A DNA stretch of 48,565 nt from NCBI GenBank assembly GCA_017545865.1, contig JAFWXO010000024.1, positions 1-48,565 on the forward strand, given 5' to 3'. Under the pieces are notes generated by a model, which saw nothing but the letters and a program-made list of their open reading frames with translations, was not told the DNA's origin and did no database searches. The DNA comes from Clostridia bacterium. GTDB taxonomy: Bacteria; Bacillota; Clostridia; Christensenellales; Borkfalkiaceae. Positions 24,334 through 32,800 of the stretch are shown one piece after another (within the stretch, counting starts at the first letter, position 1; each line of letters starts with the position of its first letter). A program made the position numbers and the translations under genes.

Positions 24334-25128
24334 TTATAAAGGATTTTTCAATTTTTTATATTTGCTCGGTGACATTCCAACATACTTTGCAAACTGTTTG
24401 CTGAAGTGATATTCGTCGCAAAAACCGAGGTTGTACGCAACCTCCTTGACGGTGATTTCTTCAAAACGGTCAAAATAGGACATAGCTTCCTTGATCTTAA
24501 ATTCCAATATGTACTGATGGATCGTTTTTCCGAAAGCCGCCTTGAATTTCGTTTCAGCTGTTTTTACGGATGCGTTCACCATATGCGCCAATTCGTTGTT
24601 GCTGAAAAAGTGTTCGGGGTAGCTGAGTACGGCCTTTTGAATCCTTTGCGCGACTTCGTTTTCTTTGAAACTCATTTTGTGTGAGGTCAGCTCGCAGAGC
24701 AAAAGCTCAAAGCACAGATTCGCTTTTCTTTGTTCTCCCGACAGCTTTGCGTTGACCACGTCGGCAAAAAGCTTTTTGATATTTTTGTTATTGGCGGCGT
24801 TGATATGCGTATCAATACAAGAAAGAGAGGAGTCGTTCTTTTCAAAAAGATCTCCCTCTTCGCAAGATACGTGAAAATACATGGTCTTGGTTTCCGGACG
24901 GCAGGGGGTGACACCGTAATGTGTGTTTCCCGCAAAAAGGATTAGCAAAGAATCTTCTTTCAGTTCATAAATTTGTTCGTTCTGCCCCAATGACCATTCC
25001 CCGTGGAGAAGATAAATAAAATCATGCTCCTGCATCCTGCGCTTGGGGTGTACGAACGGAACGGCATAAAAATTGATGTTTGCATCGGTTACCGTATGGA
25101 TGTGTTTTGGGGAAAAGATGTTTTTCAT
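24334..25128 (-). CDS. AraC family transcriptional regulator
   Basis: A 264-residue regulator. Residues about 10-110 are a cupin-type sensor (PFVHPKRRMQEHDFIYLLHGEWSLGQ). Residues about 165-262 form the double helix-turn-helix, with FNNELAHMVNASVKTAETKFKAAFG style first HTH and the signature FCDEYHFSKQFAKYVGMSPSKYKK in the second. GGAGG lies before the ATG and a perfect promoter lies upstream. It is divergent from the activating-enzyme and glycyl-radical genes, so it most likely controls them in response to their substrate (inference). It lies within the inserted segment. Confidence 0.93.
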   Translation of the reverse strand: MKNIFSPKHIHTVTDANINFYAVPFVHPKRRMQEHDFIYLLHGEWSLGQNEQIYELKEDSLLILFAGNTHYGVTPCRPETKTMYFHVSCEEGDLFEKNDSSLSCIDTHINAANNKNIKKLFADVVNAKLSGEQRKANLCFELLLCELTSHKMSFKENEVAQRIQKAVLSYPEHFFSNNELAHMVNASVKTAETKFKAAFGKTIHQYILEFKIKEAMSYFDRFEEITVKEVAYNLGFCDEYHFSKQFAKYVGMSPSKYKKLKNPL

Positions 25129-25152
25129 GGCATTTCCTCCTGTCTTGCTTTT

Positions 25153-25181
25153 ATTATATAACCGTCTCCTTGTTCTGTCAA
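25153..25181 (-). promoter_or_regulatory. Promoter of the AraC regulator gene
   Basis: On the minus strand: TTGACA, 17 bp, TATAAT. By contrast, the divergent activating-enzyme promoter has a TATACT -10 (25245-25250) without a good -35, as expected for a gene needing an activator. Confidence 0.85.
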
Positions 25182-25287
25182 TGATTTTCGTTTTTACACA
25201 TCTTTTTTATCCGATTGCAAATTTTGTTTTTTGAGGATTTGTTTTATACTTGATTCAAGCAATAGATTTTTTTACAGGCGGCAGATT

Positions 25288-25989
25288 ATGAAAATCTTTT
25301 TTAAGGGCTTCAACTATTCACAGGACGGTCCGGGCAACCGATTAGTCTATCATTTGCAGGGATGTAATATGCATTGTCCTTGGTGCTCCAATCCCGAGGG
25401 AATGTCATTAGCGGGCGGAACGGAATACAGTACGGAGCAAATCCTTCAGGAGTGTATCCGCAGTCGCGCAATGTTCTTTTCGGGCGGAGGCGTGACCTTT
25501 ACGGGAGGAGAAGCAACGCTGCAGTGGGAAGATCTGCTTGAGGTATTAAAGCAGCTTCGAGCAGCAAATATCCATACGGCAATAGAAACTAACGGCACAT
25601 CTCCTCATCTGCCCGAAATACAAAAGCACGTGGACTATATGATGATGGACTTTAAGCATTATGACAAAGAGGTGTTTCGGAATTTCACAGGCGCACATAT
25701 CGATCCTCTGCTTCGAAATTACGAATACTTATGCGGCATCGGCAGACAATTGCACATCCGAATCCCGCTCATCAACCATGTCAACGTCGAAGATCCCAAA
25801 GGCTTTGCGGAAATTCTTTCGCGCTTTGATACCTCAAACGTTGTATTTGAGTTTTTGCCTTATCACGAATACGGCAAGAAAAAATGGAAAACGGAATATC
25901 AAATAACGGACGGTTTTGTCAGCGCGGATCAACTGAGAAGATTTCAAAAGGTCTTTGCGGAATATCATTTAAAAACAATCCATACATAA
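25288..25989 (+). CDS. Glycyl radical enzyme activating enzyme (radical SAM)
   Basis: A 233-residue radical-SAM enzyme that installs the glycyl radical on its partner, using a 4Fe-4S cluster and SAM. The cluster cysteines are Cys26, Cys30 and Cys33 in GCNMHCPWC. The FTGGEATLQ segment is the family's SAM-binding GGE motif. The extra cysteine-rich ferredoxin-like insert of many dehydratase activases is absent, so it is a short, PflA-like form. The start at 25288 has AGGCGG in front. It is followed 11 nt later by the glycyl radical enzyme, its evident target. It is part of the inserted segment. Confidence 0.92.
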   Translation: MKIFFKGFNYSQDGPGNRLVYHLQGCNMHCPWCSNPEGMSLAGGTEYSTEQILQECIRSRAMFFSGGGVTFTGGEATLQWEDLLEVLKQLRAANIHTAIETNGTSPHLPEIQKHVDYMMMDFKHYDKEVFRNFTGAHIDPLLRNYEYLCGIGRQLHIRIPLINHVNVEDPKGFAEILSRFDTSNVVFEFLPYHEYGKKKWKTEYQITDGFVSADQLRRFQKVFAEYHLKTIHT

Positions 25990-26000
25990 GGAGAACGGCT

Positions 26001-28331
26001 ATGTTTGAAAAGATTTATAAAAGCGGTGAGATCACCGAAATGGCAAAAGCATTGTATCAGGAAGAACGCAACATCAAGCGGCTTGACGGGTGGTTTCGAA
26101 TCAAGGAGATCGAGGCAAAGGCAGAAGAAAAATATCGCGACTGTGGCAAGGAGGAAAAGAAGGCTTATCTTTTGTGCGAAGTTCTAAGGGGGATGCCTTT
26201 GTCCCTTTCCGAGAATGCCATTTTCGTCGGCACACAGAGAGATGCGTTTGCAAAGAGCTATGCGCTTATCAATCCCTCTTTTAAGGTAGAGGGTTTTTCG
26301 GGCTATTGCGATCCCACGGCAATTTATAACGACATTGAACCCAACGGAGAGTTCTCCGCTGAGAGGATAGACCGCATACGCCGATATACCGAAAACACAC
26401 CAATGGTAGACAAGTTGAACTCCACCTATGACAAGGCGGAGCAGTATACCAAGGAGGTCATCTTCTTTGTGGAGCAGGTAACGGGACACGTAATTCCCGA
26501 TTTTCGCTCGGCTTTAAAATACGGTATCGATTGCCTGATTGATGAAGCGGAGTTAAAGGATGGTGAATTTTACCGTGCGGCACGGATCGCTCTTAAGGGT
26601 GTTAAAATTCTGATCGGACGCTATTTGGATCTGATACGTGAAAAGAAAGCAACCGCCGATGCAAAACAGCTTGAAAAACTGAATATCATGGAAAAAAACC
26701 TCACGCAAATCAACGGCGGACCTGCCACCAATCTTGCCGAGGCGCTTCAGCTTTATATCCTTCTTTGGCAGATCATGTGTATTGAGCAAGCCCCGAACCC
26801 CTATGCGTTCTCCGTCGGAAATGCGGACAGAATTTTTGAGCCGTACAGAAAGAATCTAACACGCGAGGAAGCCGCAGAGCTTTTCAAACATTTCCTCGTT
26901 TTTTATAACGTAGGTGACAGAAGCTGGGCTATCTCTCAGAACGTCATCATCGGCGGCAGAGATCTTAGGGGCAACGATTTAACAAGCACTATGTCATATG
27001 CGATCCTTGATGCTTACTTTGATATGAATCTGCCCCAACCGATCCTCTCGGTCAAGCTCCACAAAAACACGCCTGACACGCTCTACCGCGAGCTGGGACG
27101 ATTCTTCTTCAGCGCGGGAGTTCTGACACCCTCTCTCTTTAACGATGACGCTATGTTTGAGGTGTTGGAGCGAAACGGAGTGGAGCGGTGCGATTTGCCC
27201 GATTACTCGATCGCAGGCTGTCAGGAGCCGCTGATCATGGGCAAGGACAACGGAAATACCACAAACAGCTGGCTCAGCCTTCCCAAGGTGCTGGAAATGG
27301 TGCTTACGGGTGGAGTTTCAAATGTGACCGGAAACAAGTTGATAGACATCGAAAAGGGGGAGCTTTCAAATATTCGTGACGCCTATTACGGGGCCCTCGA
27401 CAAGATTATGGACGCTATGTGCGAGTCGGCAAACGGCGCATCCGTCGCTCTCTCGGAACTTCGTGTTCCCTTTCTCAGCACGTTTATGGGCGGTTTGGAA
27501 TATGGCGCAGATATGCGAGATACACAAACGCAAGGAACAAAATACAACGGAAGCGGCTGTTTGGTTCACGGTCTTTCCGTCCTTGCGGATTCCTTTGTGG
27601 CTATCGACTGTTATGTGAATGACTATCCAAATGACGAAATGCATCTCTTGGATGCGCTCAAGAATAATTTTGAAGGCTACGAAGATCTTCGAAGCTATCT
27701 CCTTTCGTGCCCGAAATTCGGAAACCACGAGGAAGTCGTTGACAAAGAGGCGCGCGAGATCGCTTTGCGTGTTTCAAAAATGCTCCGCACGAAAAAGAAC
27801 TATCTCGGAAACAGCTTCCGCCCCGATTTTTCCAGCCCATCCACGCATTTGCTTTATGGCTACTGGGTAGGTGCGACACCCGACGGCAGAAAGTCACGGG
27901 ATATGCTCGGATACGGTGTCGATCCTCTTTACGGCGCGGCATCGGGCGGTCTTGGCTTCCGTATGCTTTCCGGTATGGAGCTTCCCTTTGAGGAATTCAA
28001 CGGCGGATATGCGTCTCATCTTGGCATTGATCCGAAATATTTCAAGGGCGAGAGCCTTGAGGAAAAAGGCGTGGAATTTAAGAACAATGTGATCACGCCT
28101 CTGTTTTTCAACGAATACAAAACGGGAGTCTCTCCGTTTTATCTCTACGTCAATGTAACCACGCCCGAAACGCTTCGCAAGGTTTTGGCAAACCCGAAAA
28201 AGTACGCGCCGAGTGGTGTTTATATTATGAGAATTCACGGAACGTTTGTCAATTTCCTTGACCTCTCACCCGCAATACAGAACGATATTATCACAAGACT
28301 CGACGCCGCATCCACAACGATAGGGTACTGA
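26001..28331 (+). CDS. Glycyl radical enzyme (PFL-like family), substrate unknown
   Basis: A 776-residue enzyme of the pyruvate formate-lyase-like superfamily, acting anaerobically in the cytoplasm. The active-site cysteine is Cys407 in SIAGCQEPLIMG. The CxE pattern (Cys407, Glu409) is shared with the eliminase or dehydratase branch and differs from the Cys-Cys of true PFL. The radical glycine is Gly747 in MRIHGTFVNFLDLS, 29 residues from the end; the usual motif is RV(A/S)GY, so this one is divergent. The ATG at 26001 follows AAGGAG. It is paired with the activase and an AraC regulator. A dehydratase, C-C or C-S lyase are all possible; no substrate is claimed. Confidence 0.9.
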   Translation: MFEKIYKSGEITEMAKALYQEERNIKRLDGWFRIKEIEAKAEEKYRDCGKEEKKAYLLCEVLRGMPLSLSENAIFVGTQRDAFAKSYALINPSFKVEGFSGYCDPTAIYNDIEPNGEFSAERIDRIRRYTENTPMVDKLNSTYDKAEQYTKEVIFFVEQVTGHVIPDFRSALKYGIDCLIDEAELKDGEFYRAARIALKGVKILIGRYLDLIREKKATADAKQLEKLNIMEKNLTQINGGPATNLAEALQLYILLWQIMCIEQAPNPYAFSVGNADRIFEPYRKNLTREEAAELFKHFLVFYNVGDRSWAISQNVIIGGRDLRGNDLTSTMSYAILDAYFDMNLPQPILSVKLHKNTPDTLYRELGRFFFSAGVLTPSLFNDDAMFEVLERNGVERCDLPDYSIAGCQEPLIMGKDNGNTTNSWLSLPKVLEMVLTGGVSNVTGNKLIDIEKGELSNIRDAYYGALDKIMDAMCESANGASVALSELRVPFLSTFMGGLEYGADMRDTQTQGTKYNGSGCLVHGLSVLADSFVAIDCYVNDYPNDEMHLLDALKNNFEGYEDLRSYLLSCPKFGNHEEVVDKEAREIALRVSKMLRTKKNYLGNSFRPDFSSPSTHLLYGYWVGATPDGRKSRDMLGYGVDPLYGAASGGLGFRMLSGMELPFEEFNGGYASHLGIDPKYFKGESLEEKGVEFKNNVITPLFFNEYKTGVSPFYLYVNVTTPETLRKVLANPKKYAPSGVYIMRIHGTFVNFLDLSPAIQNDIITRLDAASTTIGY

Positions 28332-28342
28332 ACGGAGGAAAT

Positions 28343-28386
28343 ATGAGGAGGGATAACAAAATGATAAACAACCCTACCTTTTATAA
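28343..28386 (+). pseudogene. Start of a further operon gene, cut off at the island boundary
   Basis: GGAGG is followed by an ATG (28343) opening MRRDNKMINNPTFYN. The frame then runs into the duplicated terminator region and stops at 28424. An alternative start is the ATG at 28361. Only the first 14-15 codons before the junction look genuine. It is probably the first codons of a gene that followed the glycyl radical enzyme in the donor, too short to identify. Confidence 0.5.
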
Positions 28387-28482
28387 TAAAAAAGAGTGGC
28401 GTTCGCCACTCTTTTTGGTTTTTTAAAATTATTTCATTGCTTTTTCAATAGCAACTGCAACAGCAACGGTTGCGCCTACCAT
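28387..28482. repeat. Right copy of the 96-bp island-flanking repeat
   Basis: Matches 24208-24303 at 92 of 96 positions. It contains the terminator and the last 18 codons of the GGGtGRT gene (16 of them fully within the conserved stretch). Confidence 0.92.
28391..28416. terminator. Terminator of the GGGtGRT operon
   Basis: GAGTGGC (28394-28400), GTTC, GCCACTC (28405-28411), with A and T runs on either side. It can act in both directions. Confidence 0.85.
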
Positions 28483-29427
28483 CGGGTTGTTACCCATACC
28501 GATAAGTCCCATCATTTCAACGTGAGCGGGAACTGAAGAAGAACCTGCGAATTGAGCGTCACCGTGCATACGACCCATAGTATCGGTCATACCGTATGAT
28601 GCAGGACCTGCAGCCATGTTGTCTGGGTGTAAAGTTCTACCAGTACCGCCACCAGAAGCAACTGAGAAGTAAGACTTGCCGTTTTCAACGCACCACTTCT
28701 TGTAAGTACCAGCAACGGGGTGTTGGAAACGAGTGGGGTTAGTGGAGTTACCGGTGATAGAAACTGAAACGTTTTCAAGTTTCATAATAGCAACGCCTTC
28801 GGGAACGTTATCTGCGCCGTAGCATTTAACTTTTGCGCGAGGACCGTCAGAATAGGGTTTTTCGTAAACTACTTTAACGGTTTCGCTATACGGATCGAAT
28901 TCAGTTTCAACGTAAGTAAAGCCGTTGATTCTGGAAATGATCATAGCCGCGTCTTTTCCAAGACCGTTAAGAATAACTCTTAAGTCTTTAGAACGAACGG
29001 TGTTAGCGTTAAGAGCGATTTTGATTGCGCCTTCAGCAGCAGCGAAAGATTCGTGACCAGCAAGGAAACAGAAACAATCAGTAGCGTCGTCTAAAAGCAT
29101 AGCGCCAAGGTTGCCGTGGCCAAGACCTACTTGGCGGTTATCAGCAACTGAGCCGGGGATACAGAAAGATTGTAAACCGATACCGATAGCTTTTGCGGCT
29201 TCGCTTGCTTTCTTGCAACCTTTTTTGATAGCAATTGCAGCGCCAACGGTGTAAGCCCAAACTGCGTTTTCAAAGCAGATAGGTTGAGTTGATCTTACGA
29301 TATCGTCACAATCAACGCCTTTTGCAAGGCAGATTTCTTTACATTCTTCAATGGAGTTAATGCCGTATTCTTTAAGTACTGCGTTGATTTTATCAACACG
29401 TCTTGAATAACCTTCAAATAATGCCAT
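28429..29427 (-). CDS. GGGtGRT family protein
   Basis: A 332-residue cytoplasmic protein of the GGGtGRT family, named from its motif, which is seen here as SGGGTGRT with GGGTGRT at residues 259-265. The C-terminal part is the most conserved (HPDNMAAGPASYGMTDTMGRMHGD and GMGNNPMVGATVAVAVAIEKAMK). The biochemical role is not established. The family is usually encoded next to a NifU-like scaffold protein, as here, with 14 nt between them, suggesting work in iron-sulfur cluster handling. Its 3' end was duplicated when the neighbouring island arrived. Confidence 0.88.
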   Translation of the reverse strand: MALFEGYSRRVDKINAVLKEYGINSIEECKEICLAKGVDCDDIVRSTQPICFENAVWAYTVGAAIAIKKGCKKASEAAKAIGIGLQSFCIPGSVADNRQVGLGHGNLGAMLLDDATDCFCFLAGHESFAAAEGAIKIALNANTVRSKDLRVILNGLGKDAAMIISRINGFTYVETEFDPYSETVKVVYEKPYSDGPRAKVKCYGADNVPEGVAIMKLENVSVSITGNSTNPTRFQHPVAGTYKKWCVENGKSYFSVASGGGTGRTLHPDNMAAGPASYGMTDTMGRMHGDAQFAGSSSVPAHVEMMGLIGMGNNPMVGATVAVAVAIEKAMK

Positions 29428-29441
29428 AATTTGCTACCTCC

Positions 29442-30134
29442 TTATTCCTTACGCGGGTCAATGTACTTATAAGCGTTAGCAAATCTGCCGTAAGTACCCA
29501 TTGCCTTTTTGTACGCTTCGTTAGGTTCAATGCCTTTCTTAATAAAGTCAGTCATCTTGCCGAGTGAAACGAATTCGTAACCGATAACTTGCATGTCTTC
29601 ATCAAAAGCCATGCGGGTAACGTAACCTTCAGCCATTTCAAGATATCTAGTACCTTTTTGAGCAGTACCGTACATAGTACCAACTTGAGAACGTAAACCT
29701 TTACCTAAGTCTTCTAAGCCTGCGCCAACAACTAAACCGTCGTCAGAATAAGCAGATTGAGTTCTACCGTAAACGATTTGTAAGAAAAGTTCTCTCATAG
29801 CGGTGTTAATAGCGTCACAAACAAGGTCGGTATTAAGCGCTTCTAAAATGGTTTTGCCGGGGAGAATTTCCGATGCCATTGCAGCAGAGTGAGTCATACC
29901 CGAACAACCGATAGTTTCAACGAGCGCTTCTTGAATAACGCCTTCTTTAACGTTGAGTGAAAGTTTGCACGCGCCTTGTTGGGGTGCGCACCAGCCGATG
30001 CCGTGAGTAAAGCCGGAGATATCTTTAATCTCTTTAGCCTGAATCCATTTGCCTTCTTCAGGAATAGGAGCAGGACCGTGTTTAGGGCCTTTAGCAACGC
30101 AAAGCATCTGTTCTACTTCGTGTGAATATTGCAT
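29442..30134 (-). CDS. NifU-like iron-sulfur cluster scaffold protein
   Basis: A 230-residue protein recognised as an NifU/IscU-like scaffold by its conserved cysteines, Cys12 in EQMLCVAKG, those in GWCAPQQGACKLSL and that in ETIGCSGMTHSAAMASE. It is longer than typical IscU (about 130 residues), with a C-terminal extension. It is the first gene of an operon with the GGGtGRT gene; both start with good ribosome sites (GGAGG here). A scaffold role is inferred from the family. The two-gene module is common in anaerobic Firmicutes. Confidence 0.85.
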   Translation of the reverse strand: MQYSHEVEQMLCVAKGPKHGPAPIPEEGKWIQAKEIKDISGFTHGIGWCAPQQGACKLSLNVKEGVIQEALVETIGCSGMTHSAAMASEILPGKTILEALNTDLVCDAINTAMRELFLQIVYGRTQSAYSDDGLVVGAGLEDLGKGLRSQVGTMYGTAQKGTRYLEMAEGYVTRMAFDEDMQVIGYEFVSLGKMTDFIKKGIEPNEAYKKAMGTYGRFANAYKYIDPRKE

Positions 30135-30178
30135 AAATGTTCCTCCAAAAAAGTTTAATTATTTTCAAAACTACGTTA

Positions 30179-30207
30179 AGTATAACAAACCCAGCGAAAT
30201 TTTGCAA
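30179..30207 (-). promoter_or_regulatory. Promoter of the NifU-like/GGGtGRT operon
   Basis: On the minus strand: TTGCAA, 17 bp, TATACT. Confidence 0.7.
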
Positions 30208-30242
30208 ATATTTTTTTATAATAATTTATATATTTATTAAAG

Positions 30243-30271
30243 TTGACAATCTTTTTTCAAAATGTTAAACT
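30243..30271 (+). promoter_or_regulatory. Promoter of tyrS
   Basis: TTGACA (30243-30248), 17 bp, TAAACT (30266-30271). It shows that a TTG at 30243 is part of the -35 and not a start codon. The short leader leaves no room for a T-box. Confidence 0.75.
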
Positions 30272-30305
30272 AATCCGTGAACGAAAGTTATATTTGGAGA
30301 ACAGT

Positions 30306-31520
30306 ATGAAAATTTACGAAGAACTTATCGAGCGCGGTCTTATCGCTCAGGTTACTGACGAAAATGAAATAAAAGAACTTATCAACAACGGCAAAGCAAC
30401 TTTCTACATCGGTTTCGATCCGACGGCTGACAGTTTGCACGTTGGTCACTTTATGGCGCTTTGCTTAATGAAAAGGCTTCAACTTGCAGGCAACCGCCCC
30501 GTAGTTTTAATCGGCGGTGGCACGGCTATGATCGGCGACCCGTCTGGTAGAACGGATATGCGTTCAATGATGACGAAAGAAACTATCGCCCACAACGTTG
30601 AGTGCTTTAAAAAGCAAATGGCAAGGTTTATTAAGTTTGACGGGGATAACGGCGCAATCGTTGTTAACAATGCGGACTGGCTTTTAGACCTTAATTACGT
30701 TGACGTATTGCGCGACGTTGGCGCTTGCTTCTCAGTTAACAATATGCTCAGAGCTGAGTGCTACAAGCAACGTATGGAAAAGGGTCTTTCCTTCCTTGAA
30801 TTTAACTATATGATAATGCAGTCGTATGACTTCTATCACTTGTATAAAACCCTTGGTTGCAATATGCAATTCGGTGGTGACGATCAATGGTCGAACATGC
30901 TTGGCGGTACTGAACTTATCCGCAAGAAACTCGGAAAAGACGCATACGCTATGACGATTACCTTACTTATGAACTCCGAAGGTAAGAAAATGGGTAAGAC
31001 CGCAAAAGGCGCAGTTTGGCTTGATAGAAACAAGACTACTCCTTTTGAATTCTATCAATACTGGAGAAACGTTTCCGATGACGACGTTTTGAAATGTATC
31101 AAAATGCTCACCTTCCTTCCCATTGAACAAATCAAGGCTATGGAATCTTCTTGGCAAGGCGCAGAACTTAATAAGGCAAAAGAGATTTTGGCGTTTGAAC
31201 TTACAAAGCTCGTTCACGGCGAAGAAGACGCTATTGCATCTGAAAAGCAAACCAAAGCGGCTTTCGGTGGCGGTAGCGAAGAAGATATGCCCGTAAAAGA
31301 AGTCGATAAGGCGGTTTTAACGGTTATGGACGTTATGGTGGCAACCGGTCTTACTAAGTCGAAAGGCGAAGCAAGGCGCTTGATTGAGGGCGGTGGCGTT
31401 TCTATCGGCGATAAGAAACTTACCGTTAACGATTTTGACCTTACCGAAGAAATTAAGGCTCAAGGCGAGTTTATTCTCCACAAAGGTAAGAAAGTTCATT
31501 ACAAAATCATCTTAAAATAA
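30306..31520 (+). CDS. tyrS: Tyrosyl-tRNA synthetase
   Basis: A class-I aminoacyl-tRNA synthetase of 404 residues that charges tRNA-Tyr. The HIGH-type motif is DPTADSLHVGHF, the KMSKS-type motif is KKMGKTAKGAVWL, and the Tyr-site QFGGDDQWSNM is present. The last 60 residues are an S4 RNA-binding domain (GLTKSKGEARRLIEGGGVSI). The start at 30306 follows TTGGAGAACAG. It may be cotranscribed with yigZ and recX, which follow on the same strand with short gaps and no terminator between. Confidence 0.97.
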   Translation: MKIYEELIERGLIAQVTDENEIKELINNGKATFYIGFDPTADSLHVGHFMALCLMKRLQLAGNRPVVLIGGGTAMIGDPSGRTDMRSMMTKETIAHNVECFKKQMARFIKFDGDNGAIVVNNADWLLDLNYVDVLRDVGACFSVNNMLRAECYKQRMEKGLSFLEFNYMIMQSYDFYHLYKTLGCNMQFGGDDQWSNMLGGTELIRKKLGKDAYAMTITLLMNSEGKKMGKTAKGAVWLDRNKTTPFEFYQYWRNVSDDDVLKCIKMLTFLPIEQIKAMESSWQGAELNKAKEILAFELTKLVHGEEDAIASEKQTKAAFGGGSEEDMPVKEVDKAVLTVMDVMVATGLTKSKGEARRLIEGGGVSIGDKKLTVNDFDLTEEIKAQGEFILHKGKKVHYKIILK

Positions 31521-31547
31521 TCTTATTGATACAAACAATAGGTAAGC

Positions 31548-32174
31548 ATGAAAGGTTTTTTAACTATTAAAAAAGACGAAGTAAACGAGACCGTGATTGA
31601 AAGGTCTCGTTTTATATGCTCGTTAAAACGAGTTGACGGGGAAGATCAAGCAAAAGAATTCGTTTCTTCTATAAAGGCAACGTATCCCGACGCTAATCAC
31701 AACTGTTACGCCTATATTGCCGACGAAGGCGGTTTTTACGTTAAGTTTTCCGATGACGGCGAACCGCAAGGTACGGCAGGTCTTCCCATACTTGAAACTT
31801 TAAAGGCGATGGGGCTTAAAAGGGTGGCGGCAGTCGTAACGAGATATTTTGGCGGTATTAAACTTGGAACGGGTGGGCTTGCAAGAGCCTATTCCGACGG
31901 GGTTAAACAAGCCGTTTTAAAAGCAGGCGTATCGGAGTGTTTGGTTTCAACCACTATAAAGGTTGACTTATCTTATCAACTTTACCCCAAAATTTTAAAG
32001 ATTTTGGAAAGGGAAAAATCTATTAAAGAAAGTGAAGATTTTACGGGTGAAGGGGTTACCGTAACGTTTACCGTTCCAAGCGAAAGAGTTGAAGACTTAA
32101 CCGTTGAAATCCGCGATTTATCGGCGGGTAAAACTATACCTGAAATTATAAAAACGGGTTATTCGGAGTATTAA
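31548..32174 (+). CDS. YigZ / IMPACT family protein
   Basis: A 208-residue cytoplasmic protein of the YigZ/IMPACT (UPF0029) family. The N-terminal domain (residues about 10-125) includes HNCYAYI, DDGEPQGTAGLPILE and RYFGGIKLGTGGLARAYSDG. The C-terminal DUF1949-type domain begins about residue 135. Family members are thought to bind nucleic acid or regulate translation, and the exact activity is unknown. It sits between tyrS and recX with very short gaps, probably one operon. Confidence 0.92.
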   Translation: MKGFLTIKKDEVNETVIERSRFICSLKRVDGEDQAKEFVSSIKATYPDANHNCYAYIADEGGFYVKFSDDGEPQGTAGLPILETLKAMGLKRVAAVVTRYFGGIKLGTGGLARAYSDGVKQAVLKAGVSECLVSTTIKVDLSYQLYPKILKILEREKSIKESEDFTGEGVTVTFTVPSERVEDLTVEIRDLSAGKTIPEIIKTGYSEY

Positions 32175-32176
32175 AA

Positions 32177-32788
32177 ATGAAAACGATAACCGAACTTAAA
32201 ACTCAAGCAAAAAACAAAAAGAGAGTTAGCGTTTACCTTGACGGAAAGTACTATTGCGGTTTAGATTTGGCAACCGCAGTTAAAAATAGGCTTAAAGTTG
32301 GCGTTCAAATCGACGAGCAAACCCTTATAAATATTCAAATGGAATCTGAACTTCAAGCGTGCTTTGATAGCGCGTTGAACTTAATTTCGGTAAGCTTGAA
32401 AACCGAAAAGGAAGTTGAGAGCCGTTTAGTAAAAAAAGGATACTTGCCTGAGATTGTTTCTCTCGCTATTGAAAAGGTTAAATCGTATGGCTTTTTAAAC
32501 GATGAAGAGTACGCTAAAAAGTACGTTCAGTCGTATTCTAAAACCAAAGGAAAACGCCTTATAGGTTTACAATTAAAGCAAAAAGGCGTTTCAACTGAAG
32601 ACGTTGAAACCGCTATGAGAGAGATTGAAAATCAAGGCGAATCGGCAAAGATACTCGCCGAAAAATATTTAAAAAATAAAGAGATTGATAAGAAAATACT
32701 ACAAAAATGTTATAAGTATTTGCTTTCGAAAGGTTTTGACTATGACGATGCAAAATACGCAATTTCTTCATTTGATATAGAAGATTAG
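32177..32788 (+). CDS. recX: RecX regulatory protein
   Basis: A 203-residue RecX that modulates RecA filament activity. It consists mainly of helical repeats; the segments KTEKEVESRLVKKGYLPEIVSLAIEKVKSYGFLNDEEYAKKYV and the later RLIGLQLKQKGVSTEDVETAM match the three-helix repeat of the family, interrupted here for description. GGAG lies 8 nt before the ATG, and only 2 nt separate it from the yigZ stop. A strong terminator follows at 32806. recA is not in the window. Confidence 0.88.
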   Translation: MKTITELKTQAKNKKRVSVYLDGKYYCGLDLATAVKNRLKVGVQIDEQTLINIQMESELQACFDSALNLISVSLKTEKEVESRLVKKGYLPEIVSLAIEKVKSYGFLNDEEYAKKYVQSYSKTKGKRLIGLQLKQKGVSTEDVETAMREIENQGESAKILAEKYLKNKEIDKKILQKCYKYLLSKGFDYDDAKYAISSFDIED

Positions 32789-32800
32789 AAAACACCGATA

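Noticed and set aside
26001-28331. Annotation as pyruvate formate-lyase
   Set aside because: True PFL has adjacent active-site cysteines; here the motif is GCQEP with a CxE pattern and an atypical radical loop.
30135-30305. T-box leader in front of tyrS
   Set aside because: The promoter begins only about 60 bp before the start, so the leader is too short and no T-box sequence or terminator is seen.
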